Assembly: GCA_902783595.1 (NCBI GenBank)
Contig: CACZRR010000049.1
Coordinates: forward strand, 1-36,864
From: an uncultured Bacteroidota bacterium
GTDB lineage: Bacteria; Bacteroidota; Bacteroidia; Bacteroidales; P3
DNA: 36,864 bases
Direction: 5' to 3'
The position numbers and the translations under genes were made by a program. A model generated the notes under the pieces. The model did not search any database. It worked only from the letters and a program-made list of their open reading frames with translations, and was not told where the DNA came from. Shown here one piece after another: positions 17,610-24,646 of this stretch (positions within the stretch are counted from its first letter, which is position 1; every line of letters begins with the position of its first letter).

Positions 17610-18584
17610 ATGAAGGATTTGAAATACTACATTGATCGTGTGGGTCAGATTTTTGAAGAAGAGTGTTTCATTGCCGATCCGGCAGAGCTGTATGCGCCCA
17701 TTGACTACACCCTACGCCTGGGTGGCAAGCGCATTCGCCCCACCCTCTTGCTTGTAGCCAATGCCATGTTCGGCGGCGATATTGATGCCGTACGCCATGC
17801 CGCCCTTGGCATTGAGACCTTTCACAACTTCACATTGCTTCACGACGACCTTATGGACCGCTCGCCGGTGCGTCGCGGCCAGCCCACTGTCTACGTCAAA
17901 TGGGACGAGAACACTGCCATACTCAGTGGAGACACCATGTTTGCTTTAGCCTGGCGCTATTTCCTGCGGCAGCCGACCCCCCACCTGCAAGCCATTCTAA
18001 ACACCTTTAATGAAACCGCCATTGAGGTATGTGAAGGGCAGCAGTACGACATGAATTTCGAGCGTCGAGACGATGTCACCATAGAGCAGTACATGATGAT
18101 GATACGGAAAAAGACCGCCGTACTGCTTGCCGGAGCCTTGAATATTGGAGCCCTTTATGCTGGTGCACCGACCAGCGAAGTTGAGAAGCTCTACCGATAC
18201 GGCATACATACTGGTCTTGCTTTCCAGCTGCAAGATGATTTGCTTGACGGTTATGGCGACACTGCCGTTTTTGGCAAGAAAACCGGACAAGACATCCGAG
18301 ACAACAAGAAGACCTATCTTCCCCTACGTGCCGCACAGATGTGCGACGAGACGCAACGGCGTCAACTTGCCGCCCTCTTTAGCAGCCATGATATTGACGA
18401 GGAGGAGAAGGTGCAACAAGTCATGAATCTTTATGATGCAGTGGGTTTGAAATGCGAGGTGGAGCGAGCCATCGCCACTGAATTTGATGCTGCCCATAGG
18501 GCATTAGACAGCATAGGTGTTGCCGACGAGGCCAAAGAGCCATTGCGGGAGATGCTCGCCCAACTTGACGGGCGAAAAAAATGA
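17610..18584 (+). CDS. Polyprenyl (E-type) diphosphate synthase
   Basis: The enzyme condenses isopentenyl diphosphate with an allylic diphosphate to make linear isoprenoid diphosphates. The 324-residue protein has both Asp-rich motifs of the trans-prenyltransferases: DDLMD at 79-83 followed by RRGQPT, and DDLLD at 209-213, plus GGKRIRP near residue 38. The residue five positions before the first motif is Phe74; in this family an aromatic there tends to limit chain length to C15-C20, whereas small residues go with longer quinone tails. So FPP/GGPP synthase is somewhat favoured over octaprenyl synthase, but this is inference. Confidence 0.9.
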   Translation: MKDLKYYIDRVGQIFEEECFIADPAELYAPIDYTLRLGGKRIRPTLLLVANAMFGGDIDAVRHAALGIETFHNFTLLHDDLMDRSPVRRGQPTVYVKWDENTAILSGDTMFALAWRYFLRQPTPHLQAILNTFNETAIEVCEGQQYDMNFERRDDVTIEQYMMMIRKKTAVLLAGALNIGALYAGAPTSEVEKLYRYGIHTGLAFQLQDDLLDGYGDTAVFGKKTGQDIRDNKKTYLPLRAAQMCDETQRRQLAALFSSHDIDEEEKVQQVMNLYDAVGLKCEVERAIATEFDAAHRALDSIGVADEAKEPLREMLAQLDGRKK

Positions 18585-18590
18585 CTATTT

Positions 18591-18622
18591 TTTGGTCAGA
18601 ATAAAAAAATGCTGTATATTTG
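18591..18622 (+). promoter_or_regulatory. Promoter of the exbB cluster
   Basis: TTTG (18591-18594), 20 nt, TATATTTG (18615-18622): a full match to the Bacteroidetes consensus. Predicted start near 18628, leaving a leader of about 55 nt. It begins 7 bp after the stop codon of the polyprenyl synthase gene. Confidence 0.75.
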
Positions 18623-18683
18623 CAACGGATTGTAAAATGAGCAAACCAAATTAAACAATTAATAATCAACAAACTAAAACATT

Positions 18684-19514
18684 ATGAAAAAAGTAATCGC
18701 CATGATGTCAATAGTGGGACTGTTGACATTTGCCAACTTCAACGGTGCGATAGCTCAGGATGCTGCCGTGCCGGAGGGAACTGAACAAGTTGCCGCCACC
18801 GACGACAGTGCAGCTGCTGAGGCCGTTGTTGCCGAGGAGGCCGTCGAAGAGGCTGCCGTTGAGGCTGCTCCCGCTGACGACACCAAGTCGTTCCATCAGG
18901 TTCTCAAAGAGAAGTATATTCAGGGTGGTGCCGGCTGGATGACCCCCGTGCTTCTCTGCCTCATCTTCGGTATGGCTCTTGTCATTGAGCGCATTCTCTA
19001 TTTGAACATGGCTACCACCAATGTCAAGAAACTTCTTGGCGGCATTGAAGACAGTGTGAAAGGTGGCAACATTGAAGGCGCCAAGGAGTTGTGCCGCAAC
19101 ACCCGTGGTCCTGTTGCCAGCATTTTCTATCAAGGTCTTGATCGTATTGACCAGGGCTTGGAGAATGTTGAGAAGGCTGTCACCAGCTATGGTGGAGTGC
19201 AGATGGCCCGTTTGGAGAACAACCTCACCTGGATTGGTTTGTTCATTGCCCTGGCTCCTTCGTTTGGTTTCCTTGGCACTGTTGTGGGTATGGTGCAGGC
19301 CTTCGATGATATCGAGGTTGCCGGTGATATCAGCCCGACCGTTGTTGCCGGTGGTATGAAAGTGGCTCTGTTGACCACCATCTTTGGTCTTATTGTCGCT
19401 ATCATTCTTCAGATTTTCTACAACTACATCCTCACCAAAATTGAGAGCCTCGTTGACCAGATGGAAGACGGCAGCATCTCTTTCATGGATATCCTTGTGA
19501 AATATCACAAATAA
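18684..19514 (+). CDS. exbB: MotA/TolQ/ExbB proton channel family protein
   Basis: ExbB is the inner-membrane proton-channel subunit that, with ExbD, energises TonB-dependent outer-membrane transport. The 276-residue protein starts with a signal-like segment (1-25), then a periplasmic stretch of about 40 residues made almost wholly of Ala, Glu, Val and Asp. Three transmembrane helices follow at about 86-108, 181-205 and 226-250, with the family signature GLFIALAPSFGFLGTVVGMVQAF between helices. It has its own promoter and is followed by a small membrane protein and two ExbD genes, so it is the channel partner of those ExbDs. Confidence 0.93.
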   Translation: MKKVIAMMSIVGLLTFANFNGAIAQDAAVPEGTEQVAATDDSAAAEAVVAEEAVEEAAVEAAPADDTKSFHQVLKEKYIQGGAGWMTPVLLCLIFGMALVIERILYLNMATTNVKKLLGGIEDSVKGGNIEGAKELCRNTRGPVASIFYQGLDRIDQGLENVEKAVTSYGGVQMARLENNLTWIGLFIALAPSFGFLGTVVGMVQAFDDIEVAGDISPTVVAGGMKVALLTTIFGLIVAIILQIFYNYILTKIESLVDQMEDGSISFMDILVKYHK

Positions 19515-19527
19515 TGTCTTTCTCACC

Positions 19528-19539
19528 CCCCGTTAGGGG
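19528..19539 (+). other. Small GC-rich hairpin between exbB and the next gene
   Basis: CCCC (19528-19531) pairs with GGGG (19536-19539) around GTTA. It sits 14 bp after the exbB stop. It could set different message levels for exbB and the genes behind it, as seen where channel subunits are needed in excess, but it is short and not followed by a T-run. Confidence 0.25.
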
Positions 19540-19577
19540 CAAACGACACGTTATACAAACAATAAAGAGAAAACATT

Positions 19578-20054
19578 ATGAAGGAAAAAACAGATAAACT
19601 CATTACCTGGTGCGGCCTTGGCGTTGCCCTTGTCTGCTTTGTTCTGGCCATTCTCTTCGCCATGAACAACGGCAGCGACGTGAAATCGCTTGACGCCGTA
19701 CAGCAGGGCGGACTGTTCGACACCATCTATTGGATCCTTGTGGCGCTGGTAGGTATTTCCATCATAGCCATTCTTGTGTTCCTTTGTGTCAAGCTGGCCG
19801 ACCGTTTCAAAAACGTTCCGGGCTATGCCAAGAAATTCTTCATCATCCTTGCCGTTGCCGTTGTTGTCTGTGTGCTGAGCTTCGTGCTTGCCCAAGGCGA
19901 TGATGTCACCCTTGCCCTGATGGAGAAGAACGACATCACGGAAGGCACCTCGAAGCTCATAGGTGCTGCCTGTATCATGGTTTACTTCCTTGTGATAGGT
20001 GCTGCACTTTGCATCATCTATGCCGAGGTAGCCAAATCCTTTAAAAAGAAATAA
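19578..20054 (+). CDS. Four-helix inner-membrane protein of the exbB-exbD cluster
   Basis: I do not recognise a named family. The 158-residue protein has four predicted transmembrane helices at about 9-28, 46-70, 82-103 and 127-152, short loops, and a Lys-rich C terminus (KSFKKK), suggesting that end is cytoplasmic. It sits 63 bp after exbB and 3 bp before the first exbD, so it is surely co-expressed with the channel. A structural or regulatory role in the ExbB-ExbD complex is possible, by context only. It has no signal of a TonB C-terminal domain. Confidence 0.8.
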   Translation: MKEKTDKLITWCGLGVALVCFVLAILFAMNNGSDVKSLDAVQQGGLFDTIYWILVALVGISIIAILVFLCVKLADRFKNVPGYAKKFFIILAVAVVVCVLSFVLAQGDDVTLALMEKNDITEGTSKLIGAACIMVYFLVIGAALCIIYAEVAKSFKKK

Positions 20055-20057
20055 CAC

Positions 20058-20627
20058 ATGGCAAGAAAAACTCCTGGACTGAATACAAGCTCGATGTCCG
20101 ATATATCGTTCCTGTTGTTGGCTTTCTTCTTGATGGTCTCCAACATCAACTCGGACATGGGCCTGGCGAGGAAGCTACCGCCTCCTCTGCCCGAGAATGT
20201 AGAGCCGCCAGAAGTCAGAGAGCGCAACATTTTCGTTGTGATGGTCAACAAGGACGACCGTTTGCTCTTCAACACGGAGTACGGGCGTATCGAAGATCTC
20301 AAGGATCGTGCTAAGGAGTTCCTTGGCAATCCTAACAACGACATTCACATGCCCGAGAAGCAGGCCACAGAGATTCCGCTGCTCGGCACTTATGAAGTCT
20401 CGAAAGGAGTCATCTCACTGCGCAACGACCGCGGTACATCGTACGATATGTACTTGCAGGTGCAGAATGAGTTGACCGCAGCCATCAACGAGATGCGCAA
20501 CGAACTGGCGACTACACGCTTTGGCAAAAGATACACCGACCTTAACGAAGAACAGAGCAAGGCTATAGACCAAGCCATACCCATGGCCATTTCGGAAGCT
20601 GAGCCCACAAAGATTGGAGGTAAATAA
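20058..20627 (+). CDS. exbD: ExbD/TolR family biopolymer transport protein (first copy)
   Basis: ExbD couples proton flow through ExbB to TonB. The 189-residue protein has a short cytoplasmic N terminus, then a single transmembrane helix (about residues 15-33) with the conserved proton-path Asp15 in SSMSDISFLLL, followed by a periplasmic domain. The linker after the helix is Pro-rich (KLPPPLPENVEPPEV). The periplasmic part is longer than in the second copy, with an insert around ~95-135 (PEKQATEIPLLGTYEVSKGVIS). It lies 3 bp after the small membrane protein, and its stop overlaps the start of the second exbD by one base. Confidence 0.9.
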   Translation: MARKTPGLNTSSMSDISFLLLAFFLMVSNINSDMGLARKLPPPLPENVEPPEVRERNIFVVMVNKDDRLLFNTEYGRIEDLKDRAKEFLGNPNNDIHMPEKQATEIPLLGTYEVSKGVISLRNDRGTSYDMYLQVQNELTAAINEMRNELATTRFGKRYTDLNEEQSKAIDQAIPMAISEAEPTKIGGK

Positions 20628-21097
20628 TGGCACGTTTTACAGGAAAGAAAGCAAAAGAGACGCCCGCCCTGAATATGGGTTCCATGAGCGATATCATCTT
20701 CATGCTGCTCTTCTTCTTCATGGTGATTACCACCATGCGTGAGAGTTCCCTTTACGTGAAGATTATTCCTCCTCAAGGTTCGGAAGTCACCAAACTGGCG
20801 AAAAAGAGCCTTGTCAGCTACATCAATGTTGGTGTACCGCTGCCAGACCAGCAGAAGAAATATGGTACTGAGCCGCGCATACAGCTCAATGATCAGATTT
20901 CAGAGGTGTCGGATCTCATCACATTTGTTGAGCAGGAGCGTCAACAGCGCTCGGAAGCCGACCGTCCCTTTATCACCACGGCCATCAAGGCCGACAAGCA
21001 GGTGCGTATGGGCATGATATCTGATATCAAGCAGGAGCTTCGCAAAGCCGGTGCTTTGAAGATCTTCTACAATGCCAGCAAAGGCGGCCGCAGATAG
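20627..21097 (+). CDS. exbD: ExbD/TolR family biopolymer transport protein (second copy)
   Basis: This is a second ExbD of 156 residues with the same layout: cytoplasmic N terminus, a transmembrane helix (about 21-38) holding the conserved Asp21 in GSMSDIIFMLLFFFM, and a periplasmic domain ending in a Lys/Arg/Gly-rich tail (ASKGGRR). Tandem, non-identical ExbDs behind one ExbB are common in Bacteroidetes and fit hetero-assembly around the ExbB pentamer, although stoichiometry cannot be read here. The start ATG shares its first base with the stop of the preceding gene (TAATGG). A strong terminator follows. Confidence 0.9.
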   Translation: MARFTGKKAKETPALNMGSMSDIIFMLLFFFMVITTMRESSLYVKIIPPQGSEVTKLAKKSLVSYINVGVPLPDQQKKYGTEPRIQLNDQISEVSDLITFVEQERQQRSEADRPFITTAIKADKQVRMGMISDIKQELRKAGALKIFYNASKGGRR

Positions 21098-21123
21098 GCC
21101 CCGTCTAAGGCGACGCAAAAAAG

Positions 21124-21151
21124 AAGAGGCCACCTTGCGAGGTGGCCTCTT
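21124..21151. terminator. Bidirectional terminator between exbD and corA
   Basis: A perfect 11-bp stem: AAGAGGCCACC (21124-21134) with GGTGGCCTCTT (21141-21151), 6-nt loop. On the minus strand it is followed by CTTTTTTGCG, a clear T-run, so it ends corA transcripts well. On the plus strand it is followed by AATTTGTCT and also ends the exbB cluster. It separates convergent genes. Confidence 0.88.
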
Positions 21152-21196
21152 AATTTGTCTACCCTACCCTATTTAAGGATGTGATGAGTGCCGGCT

Positions 21197-22126
21197 TCAA
21201 CGACCAGTCATCCTGCGGAAGAAAATGACGAGGCACACAATCATCAGGGCCATAACGCTCACAATAACCCAGAAAGCAGTGGTGCTGGTGACGAAGGGGA
21301 AATCGACATTCATGCCGAACAAGCTGGCTACCACCGTCAGAGGGAGCATGATGGTCGAGAAGTAGGTCAGCACCCGCATGATGTCGTTTGTGCGGTTGGT
21401 CAACAACGAGTCGAATGTTTGTGAGAGGCCTTCAATAAGTTCGCCGAAATCCTCAACCTGGTCGAACATTTTCTGATATTGGTCGAGAATGTTGCCCCAG
21501 TAGTCCTCCATATCGATTTGCTCGGGGTCGACGAATCCCTTGATGCCGCCACTTTCGAACATGTGGAGGACGCGCAATTGCGGTTTGAAGGTAGTATTTA
21601 AGAGGATCGTATTGCGTCGCGTAACCGAGATTTGCTCGATGATGGAGCGAGCGCGGCGATTGAAAATATCGTAGTTGATAAGGTCGACCTCGGCCCCCAC
21701 ACGCTGTACGAGGGTGTTGGTTTCGAGCATAAGACGGTTGAGTATGTGGTAGAGCAGCTGGTCGCTGGTTGCCATCATTTCCTGCGTCTCCTGATCGCCT
21801 TCGTTGAGGTCTTCCTGAATTTCGTCGAAGAATTTTTTCACGGCCCAATGCGCCTTACCCACCGTGATGATATAGTCACGTCCCCAAAATATTTTCACCT
21901 CGCGGATGCGGATGAATTTGTTGCCCTTGTCAAAGTAGGGGAAATGAAGGATAAGGAAATAATAGTCGTCGTATTCGTCGATTTTGGGGCGCTGATTTGT
22001 GCCGCGGCAGTCTTCAATATCCAAGGGGTGGAAATGGTATTCTTCCAAGAGCATACGATAGTCATCCTCACTGGGATTGGTGATGTCGAGCCAACGGATG
22101 GACCGATTCTGTATTGTCTCAATCAT
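21197..22126 (-). CDS. corA: CorA-type divalent metal ion transporter
   Basis: CorA proteins form pentameric inner-membrane channels for Mg2+ (some for Co2+, Ni2+ or Zn2+). The 309-residue protein has the large N-terminal cytoplasmic domain (with IEDCRGTNQRPKIDEYDDYYFLIL typical of the family) and two C-terminal transmembrane helices. The diagnostic selectivity motif GMN is at 271-273, at the end of the first helix (LFGMNVDFPF), and the protein ends in a basic tail (FFRRMTGR). Own promoter upstream (22193-22223), and a shared terminator downstream. Single gene unit. Confidence 0.95.
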   Translation of the reverse strand: MIETIQNRSIRWLDITNPSEDDYRMLLEEYHFHPLDIEDCRGTNQRPKIDEYDDYYFLILHFPYFDKGNKFIRIREVKIFWGRDYIITVGKAHWAVKKFFDEIQEDLNEGDQETQEMMATSDQLLYHILNRLMLETNTLVQRVGAEVDLINYDIFNRRARSIIEQISVTRRNTILLNTTFKPQLRVLHMFESGGIKGFVDPEQIDMEDYWGNILDQYQKMFDQVEDFGELIEGLSQTFDSLLTNRTNDIMRVLTYFSTIMLPLTVVASLFGMNVDFPFVTSTTAFWVIVSVMALMIVCLVIFFRRMTGR

Positions 22127-22192
22127 GGTATACCTCCCTTGTTAGTTGAAAAACAGATGTCTACATTCGAGCGAAACGTTTTGTTCAATCTG

Positions 22193-22223
22193 CAAAGTTA
22201 CGCATTTTTCGGTAGATAGCAAA
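22193..22223 (-). promoter_or_regulatory. Promoter of corA
   Basis: On the minus strand TTTG (22220-22223), 19 nt, TAACTTTG (22193-22200): a full consensus match. Predicted start near 22187; the leader to the corA ATG is about 60 nt. I see no magnesium riboswitch in so short a leader. Confidence 0.78.
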
Positions 22224-22324
22224 ATTTGTTTACCGGCGGGCCATTTTTTGAGGTCATTGTGGCGAAAAGAGAGGGTGGAATAAGGGGAAAAAAATTCAAC
22301 ATTTCAAATATCAGAATTGGGTGT

Positions 22325-22340
22325 GGGAGGGTCGGGCGGG
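22325..22340 (+). other. G-quadruplex motif next to the tandem repeat
   Basis: Four GGG runs at 22325-22327, 22329-22331, 22334-22336 and 22338-22340, with loops of 1, 2 and 1 nt (GGGAGGGTCGGGCGGG). More GGG runs follow at about 11-bp spacing in the adjacent repeat, so several alternative folds are possible. The surrounding DNA is AT-rich. Confidence 0.6.
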
Positions 22341-22383
22341 ATGGGAGCGAGATGGGAGCGGACTGGGAGCGGACTGGGAGCGG
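22341..22383 (+). repeat. Four tandem copies of the 11-bp G-rich unit
   Basis: Units are ATGGGAGCGAG (22341-22351), ATGGGAGCGG (22352-22361, one base short), ACTGGGAGCGG (22362-22372) and ACTGGGAGCGG (22373-22383). The last two units are identical to the units at 412-433. The first two are diverged, as is usual at the edge of an old tandem array. Confidence 0.85.
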
Positions 22384-22534
22384 ATATGGCCAGAGGACTG
22401 AAAATCAGAAGGTTGCGCAATAGTAATATTGATAATCAATCAGTTACGGATACTTTAACATTGAGTAGTCGAGTGGAGACACGGGCTGGTTATTGATAAA
22501 TAATTGGTCCGAGGAGGTGTGTTGAAAAATATAT

Positions 22535-22565
22535 TTTGTGGGAACAGAAAAAAAAGGTATTTTTG
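22535..22565 (+). promoter_or_regulatory. Promoter of the DUF3127 gene
   Basis: TTTG (22535-22538), 19 nt, TATTTTTG (22558-22565): a full consensus match. Predicted start near 22571, with a leader of about 58 nt. It also shows that an ATG at 22536 lies inside the promoter and cannot be the start. Confidence 0.75.
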
Positions 22566-22628
22566 TATGATAAAGCGGAGAGAACACTTTGCTCTAAACC
22601 ATTGAATATTAATAAAAACAAGAATACC

Positions 22629-23081
22629 ATGGACATTACAGGACGATTAATTCAGATTTTGCCCGATGTGGAGGGCGACTCAGCTCGCGGTCATTGGATT
22701 CGCGGAGGCTTTGTTATCGAGACAGACGGCGAGTATCCACGCAAAGTGGCCTTCACTGCTTTTGGGGAAGAGCGTGTTGCTATGGCCAAGAATATCCCGA
22801 TGAATACTCCGGTGCAGGTGACTTTTACTCCTGAGAGTCGTGAGTTCAATGAGCGCTGGTATACTGACCTGCGTGCTTCGCGCGTGCAGCCTTTCGTGCC
22901 TGGTCAGATGCCAGCCGCTGCTGCCGGATATGCCTGGAATGGTGCTCCTGCCGCTGCTGCTGCTGCGCCTGCCGCTGCTGCTGCGCCTGCCCCCACGGCT
23001 GTGCCAGCCTCACAGCCTGCTGCGAGTTTTGCCACAGCCCCCAAGATGGAGTCCAATCCCGACGACGATCTGCCGTTCTAA
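22629..23081 (+). CDS. DUF3127 protein with SSB-like acidic C-terminal tail
   Basis: The 150-residue protein matches the Bacteroidetes DUF3127 family: an N-terminal compact domain (residues 1-~95; MDITGRLIQILPDVEGDSARG, SREFNERWYTDLRASRV) that has OB-fold-like features, then a disordered Ala/Pro-rich linker (~100-138), then the tail NPDDDLPF (about 143-150). That tail closely resembles the DDDIPF tip of single-stranded DNA-binding proteins, which recruits DNA-repair and replication partners. It lacks the full SSB core, so DNA binding is not shown. Start ATG 22629 follows its own promoter. The cyclo-ligase gene follows after 16 bp. Confidence 0.85.
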   Translation: MDITGRLIQILPDVEGDSARGHWIRGGFVIETDGEYPRKVAFTAFGEERVAMAKNIPMNTPVQVTFTPESREFNERWYTDLRASRVQPFVPGQMPAAAAGYAWNGAPAAAAAAPAAAAAPAPTAVPASQPAASFATAPKMESNPDDDLPF

Positions 23082-23097
23082 GAGGATTTAGAGAGAA

Positions 23098-23673
23098 ATG
23101 CTTGACGAGAAAAAGGAAGTCCGTAGGCAGATTCGCGCGTTGAAGCGAGCGATGACTGACGATGAGAAGCGTCGGCAGTCGGAGTTCATCATGCACCAAG
23201 TGGAGCAGATGACAGCCTTCCTTGAGGCGCAAACCGTGTTGCTCTACTGGTCGATGGACGACGAGGTGCAGACGCATGCCTTTGTGGATCGTTGGTGTCA
23301 AAGCAAGAAGATGTTGCTCCCCTGTGTTGATGGCGACGACTTGTTGCTGCGCCCATACACAGGACGGGACTGTTTAGTTGCCGGAGAGCAGTTTGGTATT
23401 GGAGAGCCTGCGGCCTACGATGCGACAGGAAACGCCTTACCGGTTTTCACAGACCTTGAAGCGATAGACCTCATCATTGTACCGGGAGTAGCCTTTGACC
23501 GAGACGGTAATCGTTTGGGGCGAGGCCGGGGTTTTTATGACCGCATGCTGAAGAGTACGCCAAACGCATTGAAAGTGGGGTTGGCATTTGATTTTCAGAT
23601 GCTTGACAAGGTACCCACGGAGCCTTTTGATGTGAAGATGGACTTTGTAATAAGCGGGGGAACAAGGAAGTAA
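23098..23673 (+). CDS. 5-formyltetrahydrofolate cyclo-ligase
   Basis: The enzyme converts 5-formyl-THF to 5,10-methenyl-THF using ATP, returning a storage or inhibitory folate to the active pool. The 191-residue protein has the family's basic N terminus (KEVRRQIRALKRAM) for phosphate contact and the signature GRGRGFYDRML (141-151) preceded by DLIIVPGVAFDRDGNRLG. Length is typical. It follows the DUF3127 gene by 16 bp and is followed by a structured 69-bp gap. Often named ygfA or fau; I leave the symbol empty because usage differs between lineages. Confidence 0.94.
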   Translation: MLDEKKEVRRQIRALKRAMTDDEKRRQSEFIMHQVEQMTAFLEAQTVLLYWSMDDEVQTHAFVDRWCQSKKMLLPCVDGDDLLLRPYTGRDCLVAGEQFGIGEPAAYDATGNALPVFTDLEAIDLIIVPGVAFDRDGNRLGRGRGFYDRMLKSTPNALKVGLAFDFQMLDKVPTEPFDVKMDFVISGGTRK

Positions 23674-23685
23674 ACGATAGACCAT

Positions 23686-23729
23686 CTGCAGGCTGAGGGC
23701 CTGTAGACCCATTATGGACGGGGATGTCC
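23686..23729 (+). other. Two consecutive hairpins after the cyclo-ligase gene
   Basis: First hairpin: CTGCAGGC (23686-23693) with GCCTGTAG (23699-23706), 8 pairs with one G-U. Second: GGAC (23716-23719) with GTCC (23726-23729), followed by GCTTTTG. Together they fill most of the short gap before the next gene. They may form a weak terminator, a processing site or a translation-control element; the U-run is only four bases. Confidence 0.4.
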
Positions 23730-23742
23730 GCTTTTGAAAGCA

Positions 23743-24252
23743 ATGTCAATGTTCTATACACCCAAGCCGCGCCAGTTCAGTTATAAACCGCGCTTCTACG
23801 ATCCCGAGAAAGAGAAATGGGAAGCGCTGAAGGCTCGATATCAAATAGAGCGTGAATTGGAAGAGAGGGAGCGCGAGCAATCCTCCTCGCAGCGGGGGAC
23901 AGATTATCCTCCAGACAGGGAAGGGTATGAAGACGTCCAAGATGCCGACCTGGCTTACTTTCAGCGGCGCCTTCGAGAGATGGACCGTAAAGAGACGCGC
24001 CAGGGTTTGACATGGAAAGACCTCTTTCGGAAACGCGAGATGCCCACGTTTCGCTACCAACCCCGTTTTCAAAACGGCGAGGACGGTAATCAGAGTACGG
24101 GAGAACATATAGCCTCTTTTAAGAGGCGTAATACGAAAATCAGTCGACGTTTCGACATAACTGACAAAGATTATATGAAGCCCGTACCCGCCAGTCGCAT
24201 CATGCTTTACACTGTGCTGGTGTGCTTGTTGCTGTACTGGATCCTGTTTTAA
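23743..24252 (+). CDS. Hypothetical tail-anchored protein, charged N-terminal region
   Basis: No named family recognised. The product is about 169 residues. The N terminus repeats an aromatic/basic pattern (PKPRQFSYKPRFYDPEKEKWEAL); a related pattern appears again near residue 100 (FRYQPRFQNG). In between is a highly charged helical stretch rich in Glu and Arg, probably a coiled coil (about 30-50). The last ~20 residues (SRIMLYTVLVCLLLYWILF) form a single hydrophobic helix at the very C terminus, so the protein should be membrane-anchored by its tail with its bulk in the cytoplasm. Start could be ATG 23743 or 23749; a TTG at 23734 is less likely. Confidence 0.75.
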   Translation: MSMFYTPKPRQFSYKPRFYDPEKEKWEALKARYQIERELEEREREQSSSQRGTDYPPDREGYEDVQDADLAYFQRRLREMDRKETRQGLTWKDLFRKREMPTFRYQPRFQNGEDGNQSTGEHIASFKRRNTKISRRFDITDKDYMKPVPASRIMLYTVLVCLLLYWILF

Positions 24253-24304
24253 CCAGAAGAGATAGAAACCATAAAAATTTTAGATTTTAAAAGAGAAGAT
24301 TACG

Positions 24305-24646
24305 ATGCTTATCGAAGTACTGAAATCGAAGATACACCGTGTGACGGTCACCGAAGCAGACCTTGACTATATCGGTAGCATCACCATAGATGAAGCTCTC
24401 ATGGATGCTGCCGGCATCATTGAGAACGAGCGAGTGGACATTTACAACATCACCAATGGCGAACGGTTATCGACCTATGCCATCCGAGGAGAGCGAGGCA
24501 GTGGTGTCATCGGCATCAATGGAGCCGCAGCCCACAAGGTACATGTTGGCGACTTGGTGATCATAGCCACCTATGCCCACATGGAGTTTGATGAGGCGCG
24601 ACAGTGGCATCCCACCGTTATTTTCCCGAAGAACAACCACATATGA
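24305..24646 (+). CDS. panD: Aspartate 1-decarboxylase
   Basis: PanD makes beta-alanine from L-aspartate for pantothenate and coenzyme A. The 113-residue proenzyme is of usual length and carries the self-cleavage site Gly24-Ser25 in DYIGSITID; cleavage creates the pyruvoyl group on Ser25. Conserved Lys9 ([11 protein letters not shown]) and the substrate-binding segment [15 protein letters not shown] are present. The stop overlaps the start of the next gene as ATGA, indicating translational coupling. No other pantothenate gene is nearby in this window. Confidence 0.97.
   Translation: MLIEVLKSKIHRVTVTEADLDYIGSITIDEALMDAAGIIENERVDIYNITNGERLSTYAIRGERGSGVIGINGAAAHKVHVGDLVIIATYAHMEFDEARQWHPTVIFPKNNHI

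Larger units (their letters stand above)
22127..22628. other. Divergent intergenic region corA / DUF3127 gene
   Basis: About 500 bp without a credible gene. It holds the corA promoter (22193-22223, minus strand), a G-quadruplex motif (22325-22340), a G-rich 11-bp tandem repeat (22341-22383), a small inverted repeat ATTGA-TAA-TCAAT (22428-22440), and the promoter of the DUF3127 gene (22535-22565). The 22384-22534 stretch shows nothing else that I can name. Confidence 0.75.

Noticed and set aside
18708-19526. 272-codon open frame antisense to exbB
   Set aside because: Shadow of exbB on the opposite strand; exbB has promoter, signal peptide and family motifs.
24604-24642. Earlier start of the LPG-synthase-type gene inside panD
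   Set aside because: ATGA overlap at 24643 is the usual coupled start; the additional 13 residues are not hydrophobic or conserved.
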